From: Excoecaria cochinchinensis
Lineage: Eukaryota > Streptophyta > Magnoliopsida > Malpighiales > Euphorbiaceae
Length of the DNA stretch: 64,000 bases
Reading direction: 5' to 3'
NCBI GenBank assembly: GCA_947683425.1
Contig: CANTUQ010000081.1
Location: forward strand, 8,428,501 to 8,492,500
Of this stretch, positions 1 through 10,026 are shown piece by piece (positions within the stretch are counted from its first letter, which is position 1; every line of letters starts with the position of its first letter). The position numbers were made by a program, and so were the translations under genes. The notes beneath the pieces were generated by a model. It was not told the DNA's origin. It worked only from the letters and a program-made list of their open reading frames with translations, and did no database searches.

Positions 1-296
1 TCGAATTTAACTACTGACTTAAGAAATTTGGAAGAGAAATAATGGGAAAGAGAGAGAGAGCTCTTAATTCTTTTAAGCCAAAAAATCTGGAATTTCTTGG
101 AGAAATTGAGGAGAAATCAGTATGCAGCATAAAAGAGGAGAAATGCAGAAATAAGATGAAAAGAATTCCATTTAAGCTCTATAAAGATACATAAAATGAA
201 AATTACCTGAGATGAGCTTGGGTTGTCAGTGACAATCGAAGAGAAGATAAAGAGAAAAATTTTAAATTGAGGAACAGGGGGGAACAGGTGAGAAGA

Positions 297-470
297 AAAG
301 AGCAGCGAAAAATGAACACAGCGTGTTTTAAAAGGGCCTGGGTAAAAAGCACAGATGTGCTTTTGAAAGAAGCACAGTTGTGTTTTACACAGCGCTGCGT
401 ATCGCCGCTTTTTAAATGAAAGCACAGCTATGGTTTTGGAAGCACAGCTGTGTTTTCGTGCTAGACCTGA
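297..470. repeat. Palindromic word cluster, AGCACAGCTGTG type
   Basis: About six copies of short imperfect palindromes built on AGCACAGCTGTGCT, with variants such as AGCACAGATGTGCTT and AGCACAGTTGTGTT, separated by 10-30 bases. The same words occur at 2765-3045 and in the unrelated LTR E5 at 27073-27155. Open frames across the cluster are artefacts of the repeat. Confidence 0.8.
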
Positions 471-496
471 CGCTATTGCCCTAGATAAAATATATG

Positions 497-529
497 TCAC
501 GGTGACAATAAATTTAATTGTCACCGTGA
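497..529. repeat. Perfect inverted repeat, 13-bp arms
   Basis: TCACGGTGACAAT at 497-509 is matched by its exact reverse complement at 517-529, with a 7-base AT spacer. It could form a hairpin in RNA or DNA. No function is known to me. Confidence 0.9.
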
Positions 530-863
530 GATACCTGTAAAATGCTACTGTTCCACTGCTCCACTGCACAAATTATTAATTTTTTTTTTTTGCAAAATTT
601 TTTAATTCCAAGTTATTCTCCATGTTAAATTCCAAAACAATAAAACAAATAAAAACCAATTAAAAACCAACAAATTAAACATTAAAACAACAATTTAACA
701 TTCTAACACACCAAAAATCCAAGGAAAATTATTTTATATAAATATATATATAATTTTTTTTAGAATATTAAAAAATAAACAACTAAAAATTAAAATATAA
801 AACACTAAAACACAGATAAATGACAGAAAGATTAAGGAGTAAGGGTTAAGGAAAAGTTCTGGT

Positions 864-1555
864 TTATTGAGTCCCAGCTCGACTCGTGTTACTCTCGAGT
901 GGACGAGCTTGTGAACCAAATAATGGTCTTTCCGATTTTTGCTCCTCAATTTCCCCCATCAGTAAGAGAAAATCATCGAAAGCCACCAAGGTGGGAAATT
1001 CTAAGTTTTCGATGAAGTATGACTCCACCTTGGGTTCACTATAAACGAACTCCACCGGCTCTTCCAGCCTAAATAAATCCTTTAAATGGACTGAATCCAG
1101 TGCTTCCATTTGAGAATCGCACAACTCTTGCTCCTTTGGTGTAATATCCTGAGCAGAAAAATTAACATCAATTTCCAAACAAACACAAGATTTGTCTTAA
1201 AAAATGATTGGCTCCTTTTTTTCTTCATGCAACCCATCCTCAAAAATTTCAAAATTCTCAATAGTATTTATAGGTGCATGACTCAATTCACCACCATCTA
1301 TTTGATCACCCGAAGAGACAATTAAAAGCTCTAACTTGGATTCTCTCTGCAATATATGTAGTTTAGAAGACGTTTGATTTGGGCAAAGTTAGACTCTTGT
1401 GATTCCCATGGAGAGTAAGGATCTTCAAAGGACGGTGAATAGGCGACTGGTGAAGGTGTACGCAGTTGTCGTAACTCTTGAATTTGACTCATCAAATCAT
1501 TCATTTCAGATCGCAAAAAGGCCAACTCATAGTCATGAACACTACCTTGCATCAT
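864..1555 (-). pseudogene. Unrecognised broken coding region in A1
   Basis: Two minus-strand open frames, 1555-1331 (74 codons, starting MMQGSVHDYELAF) and 1178-864 (about 104 codons, acidic, ending SNTSRAGTQ), lie just downstream of the A1 primer site. They are in different frames with stops between them. The composition is protein-like: charged, mixed, and not low-complexity. I do not recognise a domain. The position fits the start of a gag or of a leader ORF in a non-autonomous element, but this is inference from location only. Confidence 0.3.
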
Positions 1556-1666
1556 TTTGAATGTACCTCAAAATTTTCCTGCAAAGATAAACACCAAATT
1601 AAAATAAAGACAAATAAAAATCTCAAACTAACTCAACTAAAGATATGAAATAACCAACACCGTTTG

Positions 1667-1684
1667 TCCCCGGCAACAGCGCCA
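1667..1684 (-). other. A1 primer binding site (tRNA-Asp type)
   Basis: The minus strand reads TGGCGCTGTTGCCGGGGA here, close to the TGGCGCCGTTGCCGGGGA primer site known from Athila-like elements and usually assigned to tRNA-Asp. It begins six bases after the LTR end (ACGACCA). Confidence 0.7.
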
Positions 1685-2012
1685 AAAACTTGGTCGTTTC
1701 TCAGCAAGTGTACTGAATCAACAAGTAATATAGCGAGTATAATTAAAGACCCGCAAATATCGAACCCAAAGGAAAAAGGATTGTCACGTTAAATATCTAT
1801 GATTGAGTGAATATGAGATATCCTCAATTTATTTGGTGGAAAAATCTAAGCTAGACAAGAAAATAAATTAACGATTAAATATAAAATTGTTCATCAAGAA
1901 ATTACTCAAGGATGAAACTAAATGCTTAGGAAATTCTATCCTCATAAATGTAATTGAAAATTAGTAACCAATAGAAACATAAAATTCTGGACAACCCAAC
2001 TAAGGCCAAGCG

Positions 2013-2213
2013 TCCCATTCCGGAGCAAGCTATTCTAATCACAAAATGTCCCATTCCGGAGCAAGTCTCTTGATTAGCATAAGCATAGGTCTAAATTCCT
2101 AAGTATGAATTAAATTCCCATTCCGGAGCCAATTAATCCAATACCCATCTATTCCTCACATTTCTAAACTTTATAAAACTAACATCTAAAAATCAAGCGT
2201 CCCATTCCGGAGC
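2013..2213. repeat. Four TCCCATTCCGGAGC boxes
   Basis: TCCCATTCCGGAGC occurs four times, at 2013-2026, 2049-2062, 2116-2129 and 2200-2213, embedded in otherwise different sequence. Conservation of the 14-mer within diverged flanks suggests a functional site in this LTR, perhaps a protein-binding enhancer or an RNA element. That role is inference. Confidence 0.8.
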
Positions 2214-2764
2214 AAGCAAAACCGATAGATGCAGAAATATAAGAACAAAGCATATACAAATAACAACAATAATCAGATTTGAAATCAATCATCATTCCGA
2301 ATTAAATCAAAATCCAACCCAATAATCATCATAAATGCAGAAAATATAACAGGAGAAATAAAAGAAATCATGAAAATATTCATTAAATCCATAAATCCAA
2401 ATACAAAGTATGATTCAAGAACTCCTAAGCATGAATAACTATTATAACATCAAGAATATAAAAATAAAATATGAAAAATTCAAGTTTAGAATACACCCTT
2501 GATGAGAGAGAAAATAGATCTTGAAGCTTTTGTTCTTCAACCTTGGAATTCCTTGAATCCCCAAAAATATAAATTTAAACTAAATTAATCTAAATAATTT
2601 AAGAACAAAATTGAAATTTCTTGAAATTAAATCTAAGCTAAAAACAATATTTAAAAGGAAAATTAAAACCTAAAAGAATATAAAAGACTACTGCAGAAAC
2701 TAAAAAAAATAAACCTCAGTCTCCCCTTGAAGATGAAGCGGTGTTTTCTTTTTAAAGTCTGACG

Positions 2765-3045
2765 AAAAGCACAACTGTGTTTTTGAACACATTGCTCGTA
2801 GGGTTGCATCGTGTGTGCGTAAACTGGTGGAAAATGGCGCAACACAGCTGTGTTTCTCGCCAAACACAGCTGTGCTTTTGGGCGAGAGATTGCGCGTCGT
2901 TGTACTCCGTGCGCATGTCTTGCTCCATAAAACAACTGTGTTTTGCGTGAAAACACAGCTGTGCCTTCGGTGATGCTCGCTAGCACGGGAATGGAAAGCA
3001 CAGCTGTGTTATGAAGAAACACAGCTGTGCTTTCGGGCAGTTTTG
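2765..3045. repeat. Palindromic word cluster in the A1 LTR
   Basis: Roughly seven copies of AACACAGCTGTG(C/T)TT-like palindromes with GC-rich spacers. The same word type as at 297-470 and in E5. Confidence 0.8.
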
Positions 3046-3267
3046 CTCTTCCTTCACCAATTGCTCCTAAAATCAACCCGAACCTCCAATTTAGCTCCGG
3101 ATTAAAATAAAATTCCTGAAAACATACCAAAACTTATTAAAAATTATAAAAATATCATAAACTAATAAAATGACAAAAACTAACTAATTAAGATTAAAAA
3201 TAAATAAATAAAACACATAATTATGCCAATAAATAATCTAAAATATTAATATAATTGTAACTTATCA

Positions 3268-4367
3268 GGTTCTGAATCAAATTGGCACCTTGGAGGCATT
3301 GTAGCAACCCCCTGCATGAATTCACTCTGTCCCTTTGCAGTTTTGTCTTCCATCTTCGCTTTCCCTTTCACCCGGGCAGCCATCAGTCTCTTAGTAATAA
3401 TTTCTTCGGGCGCTCCGCGATCCCAGACTGTCTCTTTGGGCATGATTTCCTCATCCCAAAAACCCTATGCTGGCTTGATTAATCCAATGTCCCAATCGAA
3501 GACATCATTAAAGACCTCGAATCCCAGCATAATTTTTCAATCGACCCACTGAGGCTCTGCCTCCCTCGTGTAGGCACATACTGAAGTTGCTAGCATAAAG
3601 CTCTCTTTGATATGGGGGATTTCATCCACCGACTTCTTACCCTTCTTCGCAACACCTTTATACCCAAAGTCTCTCCTATCCTTCTGGCCTCTAGTACCAA
3701 TGGCTATTGGCAATCCCTGTGAATTTTTGCCTAGACCCGTACCAGGGAGGAATGACATCCTCTTCATCATATTTAGCACTTGAGGGCTTCCTTCCATATG
3801 TTCCTCTCCGTTCATCATAGCAACATGAAATTCACTGAATGGCTATCTCGCAATTTCCAATATTGAGACCTGATTCTACCTCGCAGCCCTTATAGTCATA
3901 ACCTACCCCTTATGAGGAATCTTAACCATTTGGTGTAGAGTGGAGGGCACCCCTCCCAGCTTATGGAACCAAGGCCTTCCCAAAAGGGCTAAGAAGTTGG
4001 CGAGAATGGGTAAGACCACAAATTCTACCTCGGTTTCCACTGGCCCCGTCTTGACTACCGTTTTAAATGTCCCAAAAGCCTACCTCCGTGAGTTGTCATA
4101 AGCCGTGATCATTAAATCAGACTTAGCCAGCATATCCTCTGTAACTCCGCAGGCTGCCATCACCACCAGTGGGCATACATTAATCGATAAACTATCGTCC
4201 ACCATGACACATGTCGCGTGCTTCTGATTGATCTGAGCCCTTATGTATAGGGGGTGATTATGATTGCTACCTTCCGCCGACAAGTCAGCATTTGTAAATA
4301 CCACATTCTCTCTGGCACCCCCCTTGACTACAACTAACAGTTCTGTAGGCACTATGGTTGCAGCCAC
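3268..4367 (-). pseudogene. T1 aspartic protease and G-patch remnant
   Basis: Read downward from 4367, the frame shows a retropepsin-like stretch (VMVDDSLSINVCPL; related Tat elements have a DDGS or DNGS box there), then LLGRPWFHKLGGVPSTLHQ after a stop. After a further stop comes a frame (3818-3537) with MSFLPGTGLGKNSQG, a G-patch signature that plant Tat-type polyproteins carry after the protease. A last frame (3443-3268) ends where A1 is inserted. In-frame stops occur near 4080, 3900 and 3537. The protease processes the polyprotein in the family; the G-patch is probably RNA-binding. No reverse transcriptase is present in the window. Confidence 0.65.
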
Positions 4368-4374
4368 TGTAATC

Positions 4375-5053
4375 TCACAAAAAAGCCTCCACTAGCTTCT
4401 GCCTATGAGATGGAGACTGCCTCAATAAATCCCAGATTGAAATTTGAGCTTGCGTCTTATTTAACTGCCTCATTATCGGATCCTCCTCCGGCTCTTTTTC
4501 TTTTTGGCCTACGGCGAGATCTTGTGGCCTATTAGCTTCAGAAGCTACCCTTTCACTCTGGGTCACCGCTCCTACTTTCTTCTTCTCCTTCTTGTCCTCT
4601 TCCTCCTCCGAACCCCGCAAGTCGGGAAATCCTTCAGCTTCAAAATTGTCATTTACATCTCCACTTTCATCAGTGGACCAGTAATCGATCACTGCCACGG
4701 GAAGCCCTTCTTAACTTACCTCATGGAGGCGCATGATAGCAGTGTTGGCATCGATACCGTACAAGTCTTTCAATACAAACCATTTAGGCAAATTGGACCC
4801 GATCACAAACACAGATGGGGGTACATTATTATACCCGGACTTCTTCTGATTCCCTCTTTTCTCGAGATCTGTGATCTTCTTGGAATCAATCAGATCCTAA
4901 ATCGCATGTCTCAGTGCCTTACACTCATCGGTCGTGTGCCCGGTATGTTGATGATATGCGCAGTATTCATTATCCTTGTGCCCTGGTAAACCCTAGGTCC
5001 TGGCCGGTCGTAGAGGCTGCAATTTTCCCTCCTTTATCAGTCTTCTGAGTACC
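4375..5053 (-). pseudogene. T1 gag 3' part: nucleocapsid and acidic linker
   Basis: Continues the T1 gag reading from the T2 insertion point. Just below 5048 the frame reads RRLIKEGKLQPL and then EYCAYHQHTGHTTDECKALR, a C-x2-H-x4-H-x4-C knuckle typical of Tat-type gag. It is followed by a linker and an acidic, lysine-rich frame (4698-4375, DLRGSEEEEDKKEKKK). Stops interrupt the knuckle part. The left half of the same gene is at 19342-20441; the two halves are joined across GTACC, the T2 target duplication. Confidence 0.65.
5049..5053. repeat. T2 target-site duplication GTACC
   Basis: GTACC directly before the left LTR (5049-5053) is repeated directly after the right LTR (19337-19341). It defines the exact T2 ends and shows that T2 was inserted into T1 gag. 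Confidence 0.9.
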
Positions 5054-5480
5054 TGTAGACACCGGGTCCCGAGTCAGGTTTGATGTCAAAAAGTGATTTT
5101 GGGTCCTTAGTAATTCCCTCCGAAAAAATAAAAATATATAATATAGATTAGGTAGATAAAATTAGAAGTTAATTATTAATGTTGGGTTAATTTAATTTAT
5201 TAATATTGTATGTTTAATTAGATCATTAAAATGCATGAAATATTAAAGATTAATTAGTTAATATGTGAAGTGTTTAATTAATTAGATAAATTATATGATA
5301 TATTAAATAGATTAAATATATTAAGATGTAAAATATGTAATGTAATTAATATGTAATGTTTAATTAATATGTAATGTTTAAATTAATTAATGTGTGTTAT
5401 TTAATTAAGTTAAAGTAATAAAAAAACTAAAAATGGAGGAAATTACCATTATGACCCAAAAACCAACCCTAATTTTAGGG

Positions 5481-5488
5481 TATAAAAA
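5481..5488 (+). promoter_or_regulatory. Candidate TATA box in the T2 left LTR
   Basis: TATAAAAA about 430 bp into the LTR, followed at about 30 bases by a pyrimidine-rich CTCTCTCTTTCGG stretch that could hold the transcription start. The right LTR has a degenerate version (TATAAGAA near 16965). Confidence 0.5.
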
Positions 5489-6109
5489 GAAAAGAATGAA
5501 GGGAAATGAGGGGGCTCTCTCTTTCGGCAACTAGGGAAATTAGAAAGAAAAAAAAAAAGAAAATTGAGAGCAAGAGGAGAGAGAGCTCTCTCGGCTGGAA
5601 AAAAAACACAGACCAAGAACAAAGAAAAAGAAAGGAAAAGAAAAGAAAAAGAAAGGAAAAGAGAGAGAGCAAGAAAGAACTGAGACCAAAAAGAAATCAA
5701 AGCAAAGAAACAAAAGAGAAAGGCAAATAGAAAGAAGAAATAAGAAAAGAGAGGAGCAGACCCAGACCCACGACGCCGGAAAAGGGAAAGAAAAAGGGGG
5801 AAGGAGGCGAGGCTTCCGCCGGCCATCCACGGCGCCGAACCGCCGCACGCGCCCCGCCGGAGTGAAGAGGAGACCCAGACGCACCGAACGGCAGCCTCCG
5901 ATCAGCCATCGGCGCCGGCGTGTAGGAGATCGGAGGAATCGGAGCCGGACGCTTTTACGCGTTTTCCGACCACAGGCCGCCTCTTTCCGGCGCGTGACCA
6001 CCGCCGTTCGACTCCCGGCGCTCCGATCTACCATCCGGTGTTGGCGGTGTCTCCAACGGCCGCTCCGACGAGCCTCCGGCGAGGGAAATCCGGTGAGCCT
6101 ATTTTATAT

Positions 6110-6161
6110 TTATTTATTTTAATATATTATTAATTAATATTAATTAATATTATTATTTATT

Positions 6162-6206
<45 letters not shown>

Positions 6207-6524
6207 TATAATTCTGTTTTTATTATTTTTATTATTTTATTTAATATTTATTATTCTGTTTTTGTGATTATGTTAATTATTTGTTATTTATTATTCTTTT
6301 ATTAATTAATATTAATATTATTAATTATTATTATAATATATTTATTTATTTTCTGTTTATTATATTATTATTATTATCCTTTTTTATTTATTTATTATTA
6401 GTATTGTTGAGCTATATTAATATTGTTGTTATTAATATTATTTATTTTATGTTTATCTATTATTATTATTATATTTATTTAATTTCTTTTATTATTATCA
6501 TTATTTTTATCTATTTAATTTCTG

Positions 6525-6571
<47 letters not shown>

Positions 6572-6955
6572 TAATATTGTTATTAATTAATTGTTATATT
6601 TATTATTTATGTTATGTTCATTTATTTTATAATATTAGCATTATTATTATTATTTGCATTATTGCTATTATTATTATTATTATTATCATTATTTTATCCA
6701 TTCATAATTACTATCATCATTTTATATTTATTTATTATTCATTATTATTTTATGATATTATTAATAGCACTATTATTTTTATTGGCATTAATCATTTTAA
6801 TTGTCATTTGTGCTTTTATATTCATTAACTCTCAATTTATTTCATTCAATTATTTATTTAATTATTTATTCATTTACTTATCATTTAATTTAATCCTTTA
6901 TTCAATCATTCATTTGTTTATTTATTTATTCAATTGTTTATTTATTCACGATTAA
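6110..6955. repeat. ATT/TTA microsatellite block in the T2 left LTR
   Basis: About 850 bases of imperfect TTA/ATT/TTTA repeats with pure runs, for example (ATT)n near 6170-6210 and 6530-6570. The matching block in the right LTR is at about 17595-18415, with different run lengths. It starts right after a GGTGAGCC stretch that resembles a 5' splice site. All open frames here (isoleucine/tyrosine runs) are repeat artefacts. Confidence 0.9.
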
Positions 6956-7330
6956 CAAATATCATTTTTCTATTTTGACTGCAATGCGGGAGGCATGTGG
7001 TTTTTCTAAGAAGTATGGGCGGAACAGGTAAATTAGGATGAATTTATTTATTTATTCGAAAAATATGTAATTACTATTTTATTTCATTTTATGTATTTGT
7101 GGTCTGTAATAATAAAATGATTTTCGACCGCTCTTAAAAAGAACCACCACACAAATGTTTTATACTAAATCGAATATTTGTTAACAAAACTGGACCAATG
7201 TCCTCGTTTTCATACCAAACTAAAAGATCTAAACCGATTTGAGAATTCTATACTTTTTTGTAAAATGAATATTTGGGAACCAACGTCCCATCTAAATGAA
7301 TAACTCGTTTTATGCATGTATTGCACTCTT

Positions 7331-7340
7331 TATAAAAGGG
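7331..7340 (+). promoter_or_regulatory. Second candidate TATA box in the T2 left LTR
   Basis: TATAAAAGGG, preserved at the equivalent place in the right LTR (about 18790-18799), followed by GTTGTATTCCGC, a motif also kept in the T1 LTR (minus strand, near 21950). T1 lacks the TATA box itself. This box or the one at 5481 may drive transcription; the sequence does not decide. Confidence 0.45.
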
Positions 7341-7878
7341 AGTTGTATTCCGCTCCTTGTATTATTGTAATTTTATTTTATGCTTTTTACGCTTTAATTC
7401 TATTTTATCTTACGCTCTTAAATGGATAAATGCGCCTTCAATCAATTGCATCGTGTGGAGAGAGAGCGAATTAATGATAATTAAAATTTAATCATAAAAT
7501 AATCGAGGTAGAAATAGATGAGAAATCCCGAACCCAGCTCTGGTCTTTGGGCTCAAAGAGGCTAGACGTCTACCCTCCAAGACACCTTTTTGTGCCACGA
7601 GACTTTAGCGCTAATCCTAGGCTCCTTAGGGCGAGAGGTTTACCTTCCAAGACCCCTCTGGTTAGCCCAAAATGGATACTAAGCGCAGTCTTAGGCTCTC
7701 CGAGGCGAGAGTAACTTTCCCAATGTTCTATTGGGTGGCGACTCCATGAAACCTCCTTGTTGCCCAACATAGACGCACTTGCGATTTATTACAAGCTGTC
7801 AACGGACCCACAAATGCCCCGATCGCCCTCAAGCGGGCGGTCCCATGGGCGGCCGTGGGGATCCGACGCGCGTCACAG

Positions 7879-7896
7879 TAGCGACTCCACTGGGGA
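7879..7896 (+). other. T2 primer binding site
   Basis: TAGCGACTCCACTGGGGA two bases after the LTR end. The T1 equivalent is TGGCGACTCCACTGGGGG, so the A at 7880 is a G-to-A change. It is the primer-site type of Tat-like elements; I leave the tRNA identity open. Confidence 0.7.
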
Positions 7897-8666
7897 CGTT
7901 TATGGTTCGAGATTTCAATTTGAAAATACCTCGTTTAACATTTATGATTAAAATTTAATTCGTAAATCTGCTTTCTCTCAAATTTGCATTTGCATCCCAT
8001 TAGAGCTTTAGAATATGCTAGTTTGGTCCCTTTATTAGCCCCGGTGCATTCCTGAAGTACGACCCTATTTTCACTCAATTTAGGGAAGTGTTAAGGATAA
8101 TCACCAGTCCAAGTCTCGTACCATCAAGGTATATCAAATGGTGACAAGATCGGTCGTTACGCTCATGATGAGCTAGGCCTGTTGGCAGGGACCATGCTTG
8201 GGTAGCCCTAAAGTAACATCACCTTTTGACCAATGCTCATGTAATGGCAATAGAAACTTCAACTAGGTGAAATGTACCATAATACTGTGCTTGCTATATG
8301 GGCCATAATATATTGAATGAAATCAATCAAATTAAATGATCTTCATCAAAGGCTTTCATGCCCCAGTGGGCCCATATTGATTTGGTTGAATCGTTTAAAT
8401 ATATGATGCCAAATTCCCATGCGTATGTACATTAGGCAAGAGTGTTACGCTGCCGGTTTTTCACCGCGCAGTATACGCGCCCATTGGGTTCCCCGCTAAC
8501 CCATGGGCCAAGCCCACCTAGGACAGAGACCGCACGACCTCGTGTGTGGGGGCAATAAGGTTGGAAGGATTTACTGCTTGCATGTGGTTATTATTGATGT
8601 ATTGTATATTCATGTCATTCATACACATAACTTTTTTATCATTTCCCATATATATATACATTTTTT

Positions 8667-8855
8667 CCTGTGCATAAAATTATTACATGTACATATCATT
8701 CTGTGTATAGTTTTTCACGAATTTCAATGTATCATTCATACACAAATAAATTTTTTTGTATCTCCTCCTTATGTATACATCACTTCCTGTGCATAAAATT
8801 ATTACATGTACATATCATCCGGTGTATAGTTTTTTATATGTTTCAATGTATCATT
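8667..8855 (+). repeat. Two-copy direct repeat in the T2 leader
   Basis: A segment of about 70 bases beginning CCTGTGCATAAAATTATTAC occurs at about 8667 and again at about 8786, a spacing near 120 bases. It lies between the primer site and gag. The surrounding leader (7897-9069) aligns with the T1 leader and holds no gene. Confidence 0.75.
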
Positions 8856-9069
8856 GTAATCTCTTTCAGATGCTATATATTATTTGTTGCACAACATGAC
8901 CATGCATTGCGCATTATTCATGCATCATTCTAACCCTTTGTTTTTCAGCCACTGTAGATCACGTGCTTGGGTGGTTTAGAGACTCCGGTAGTCATTCGAA
9001 GAGCGGTCAGAGTTTACATTGATTGACAAAGAGTTAATATCCTCACTAGAGTGTCTAAAGGTATTAGGA

Positions 9070-10026
9070 ATGGCTGGCCCTTCATAACTGAATGAAGAGG
9101 CTCGTGCCCTGATTGCCCAAGAGATGGATAGAAGGTTTGAAGAGCTGGAAGAAAGATTATTGGTTGTCATTAAAGAAAGAATGGATGCCATGGCATTGGT
9201 TCTCCAATCTCAGCTTATGGCAGCGTCTCTTAACCAAGTGAAGCCAGCCACTACTGAGCAGGCTCATACAGCGACTGCTGCAGTATCTTTCATTCCTTCT
9301 GGGACCAAAGGTGAGAGGTCACTAGATTCACCAGATGAGCAAGGATGAAATAGAAGGCCTACTTTAGAACATGACATTATGCCCAAAGAGGATGAGGACC
9401 CTGCAGTCACTTATATTCTAAAAGGTGAAACCTCAGGAAGTCTCGACAACAGTAAGGTAAATGTCAAGGCTATAGAAATTTCAGCCACTGGAGTAGCTTG
9501 ATCCCACCTCACTGTCTTGGGTAAGCCATTGTCTTGGCACTTCACCCGTCTTGTTAAGAAAGGGAAGTTGCAACCCTTGCCAGCTGGGCTTGCCCCAAGT
9601 CAGGGAAAGCCTAGGCGCGGAACAGACCGGTATTGTGCGTATCACCAATACACTGGGCATAGAACAGACTACTGTCATCACCTGAAAGATTGCATCCAAG
9701 AACTGGTGTCAGACCCAGAAAAAGGAAAGACGGTAGGAGCACCAACGATGAAAGTGAGGCAAAGGCATTTTTCTAATTTGGGCAGATCATTGTCTTGGGT
9801 TCTTGAGAGGTTGATAAAGGAGGGGGTATTGCAGCCATTGTCAACTAGGCCTGCTAGAAGCCAAGGACAACCTGGTCATAAGGAAGACGAGTATTGTGCC
9901 TGCCACCAGCACACCGGGCATACTACAGATTATTGCAAAGCCTTAAGACACGTTATCCAAGATCTGATTGATTCCAACAAGATCTCTGACCCAGAGAAGC
10001 GGGAGGGAAGGAATAATGTGGACTAA
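9070..10026 (+). pseudogene. T2 gag-like gene without capsid, duplicated zinc knuckle
   Basis: One frame from ATG 9070 to the stop at 10026, broken by TAA at 9085 and TGA at 9346 and 9499. All three can arise from CAA or CGA by C-to-T change. The N-terminus (ARALIAQEMDRRFEELEERL) matches the T1 gag start (TRAMIAKEVGRQFEDFKNRM). The capsid domain seen in T1 is absent. The C-terminal half holds two copies of one unit: SLSWHFTRLVKKGKLQPLP then CAYHQYTGHRTDYC, and SLSWVLERLIKEGVLQPLS then CACHQHTGHTTDYC, each a C-x2-H-x4-H-x4-C knuckle. Nucleocapsid binds and packages RNA, so this protein could have helped package T2 RNA into particles made by a partner. The two units are well diverged yet both remain open, so the duplication is old. 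Confidence 0.7.

Larger units (their letters stand above)
1..3267 (-). mobile_element. A1: 5' part of an Athila-like Ty3/gypsy element
   Basis: Read on the minus strand, this has a 5' LTR (3267 to 1691), a primer site of the GGCGCTGTTGCCGGGGA type, and interior sequence that runs off the left edge. That primer-site type is known from Athila and some other plant Ty3/gypsy elements. The element interrupts the protease/G-patch reading of T1 at 3268, so it is younger than T1. Its other LTR and target duplication lie outside the window. The interior holds two short open frames (864-1555), a very AT-rich stretch without a gene (571-863), a palindrome (497-529) and a cluster of ACACAGCTGTGT-like words (297-470). 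That the first 860 bases belong to this element rather than to another nested one is inference. Confidence 0.55.
1691..3267 (-). repeat. A1 5' LTR
   Basis: On the minus strand the LTR starts TGATAAGTTACAATT and ends GAAACGACCA, giving TG..CA ends and a length of about 1.58 kb. It holds an AT-rich part, four CCATTCCGGAGC boxes and a cluster of AGCACAGCTGTG words. The partner LTR is not in the window, so the start was fixed from the TG at the junction with T1 sequence. The long open frame at 2663-3130 is an artefact of the word cluster. Confidence 0.65.
5054..7877 (+). repeat. T2 left LTR
   Basis: Starts TGTAGACACCGGGTCCCGAG and ends GCGCGTCACA. Internal order: AT-rich U3; a TATA-like box at 5481; a purine-rich stretch (5520-5760); a GC-rich block (5780-6100); a long ATT/TTA microsatellite (6110-6955); a second TATA-like box at 7331; a conserved GTTGTATTCCGC motif; and a GC-richer end. 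It matches 16564-19336 closely, differing by scattered substitutions and microsatellite length. Open frames in the purine-rich and GC-rich blocks have no coding support. Confidence 0.9.

Noticed and set aside
3537..3818. Host G-patch gene
   Set aside because: The G-patch follows retropepsin sequence in the same direction and lies inside T1, as in Tat-type polyproteins.
5449..6034. Several overlapping open frames on both strands rich in F/L/S or K/E/R
   Set aside because: They lie in the purine-rich and GC-rich blocks of the T2 LTR, recur in the other LTR, and reflect base composition; no protein-like pattern or third-position bias.
6281..6955. Open frames made of I, Y, L and N
   Set aside because: Translations of the ATT/TTA microsatellite (also at 17755-18410).
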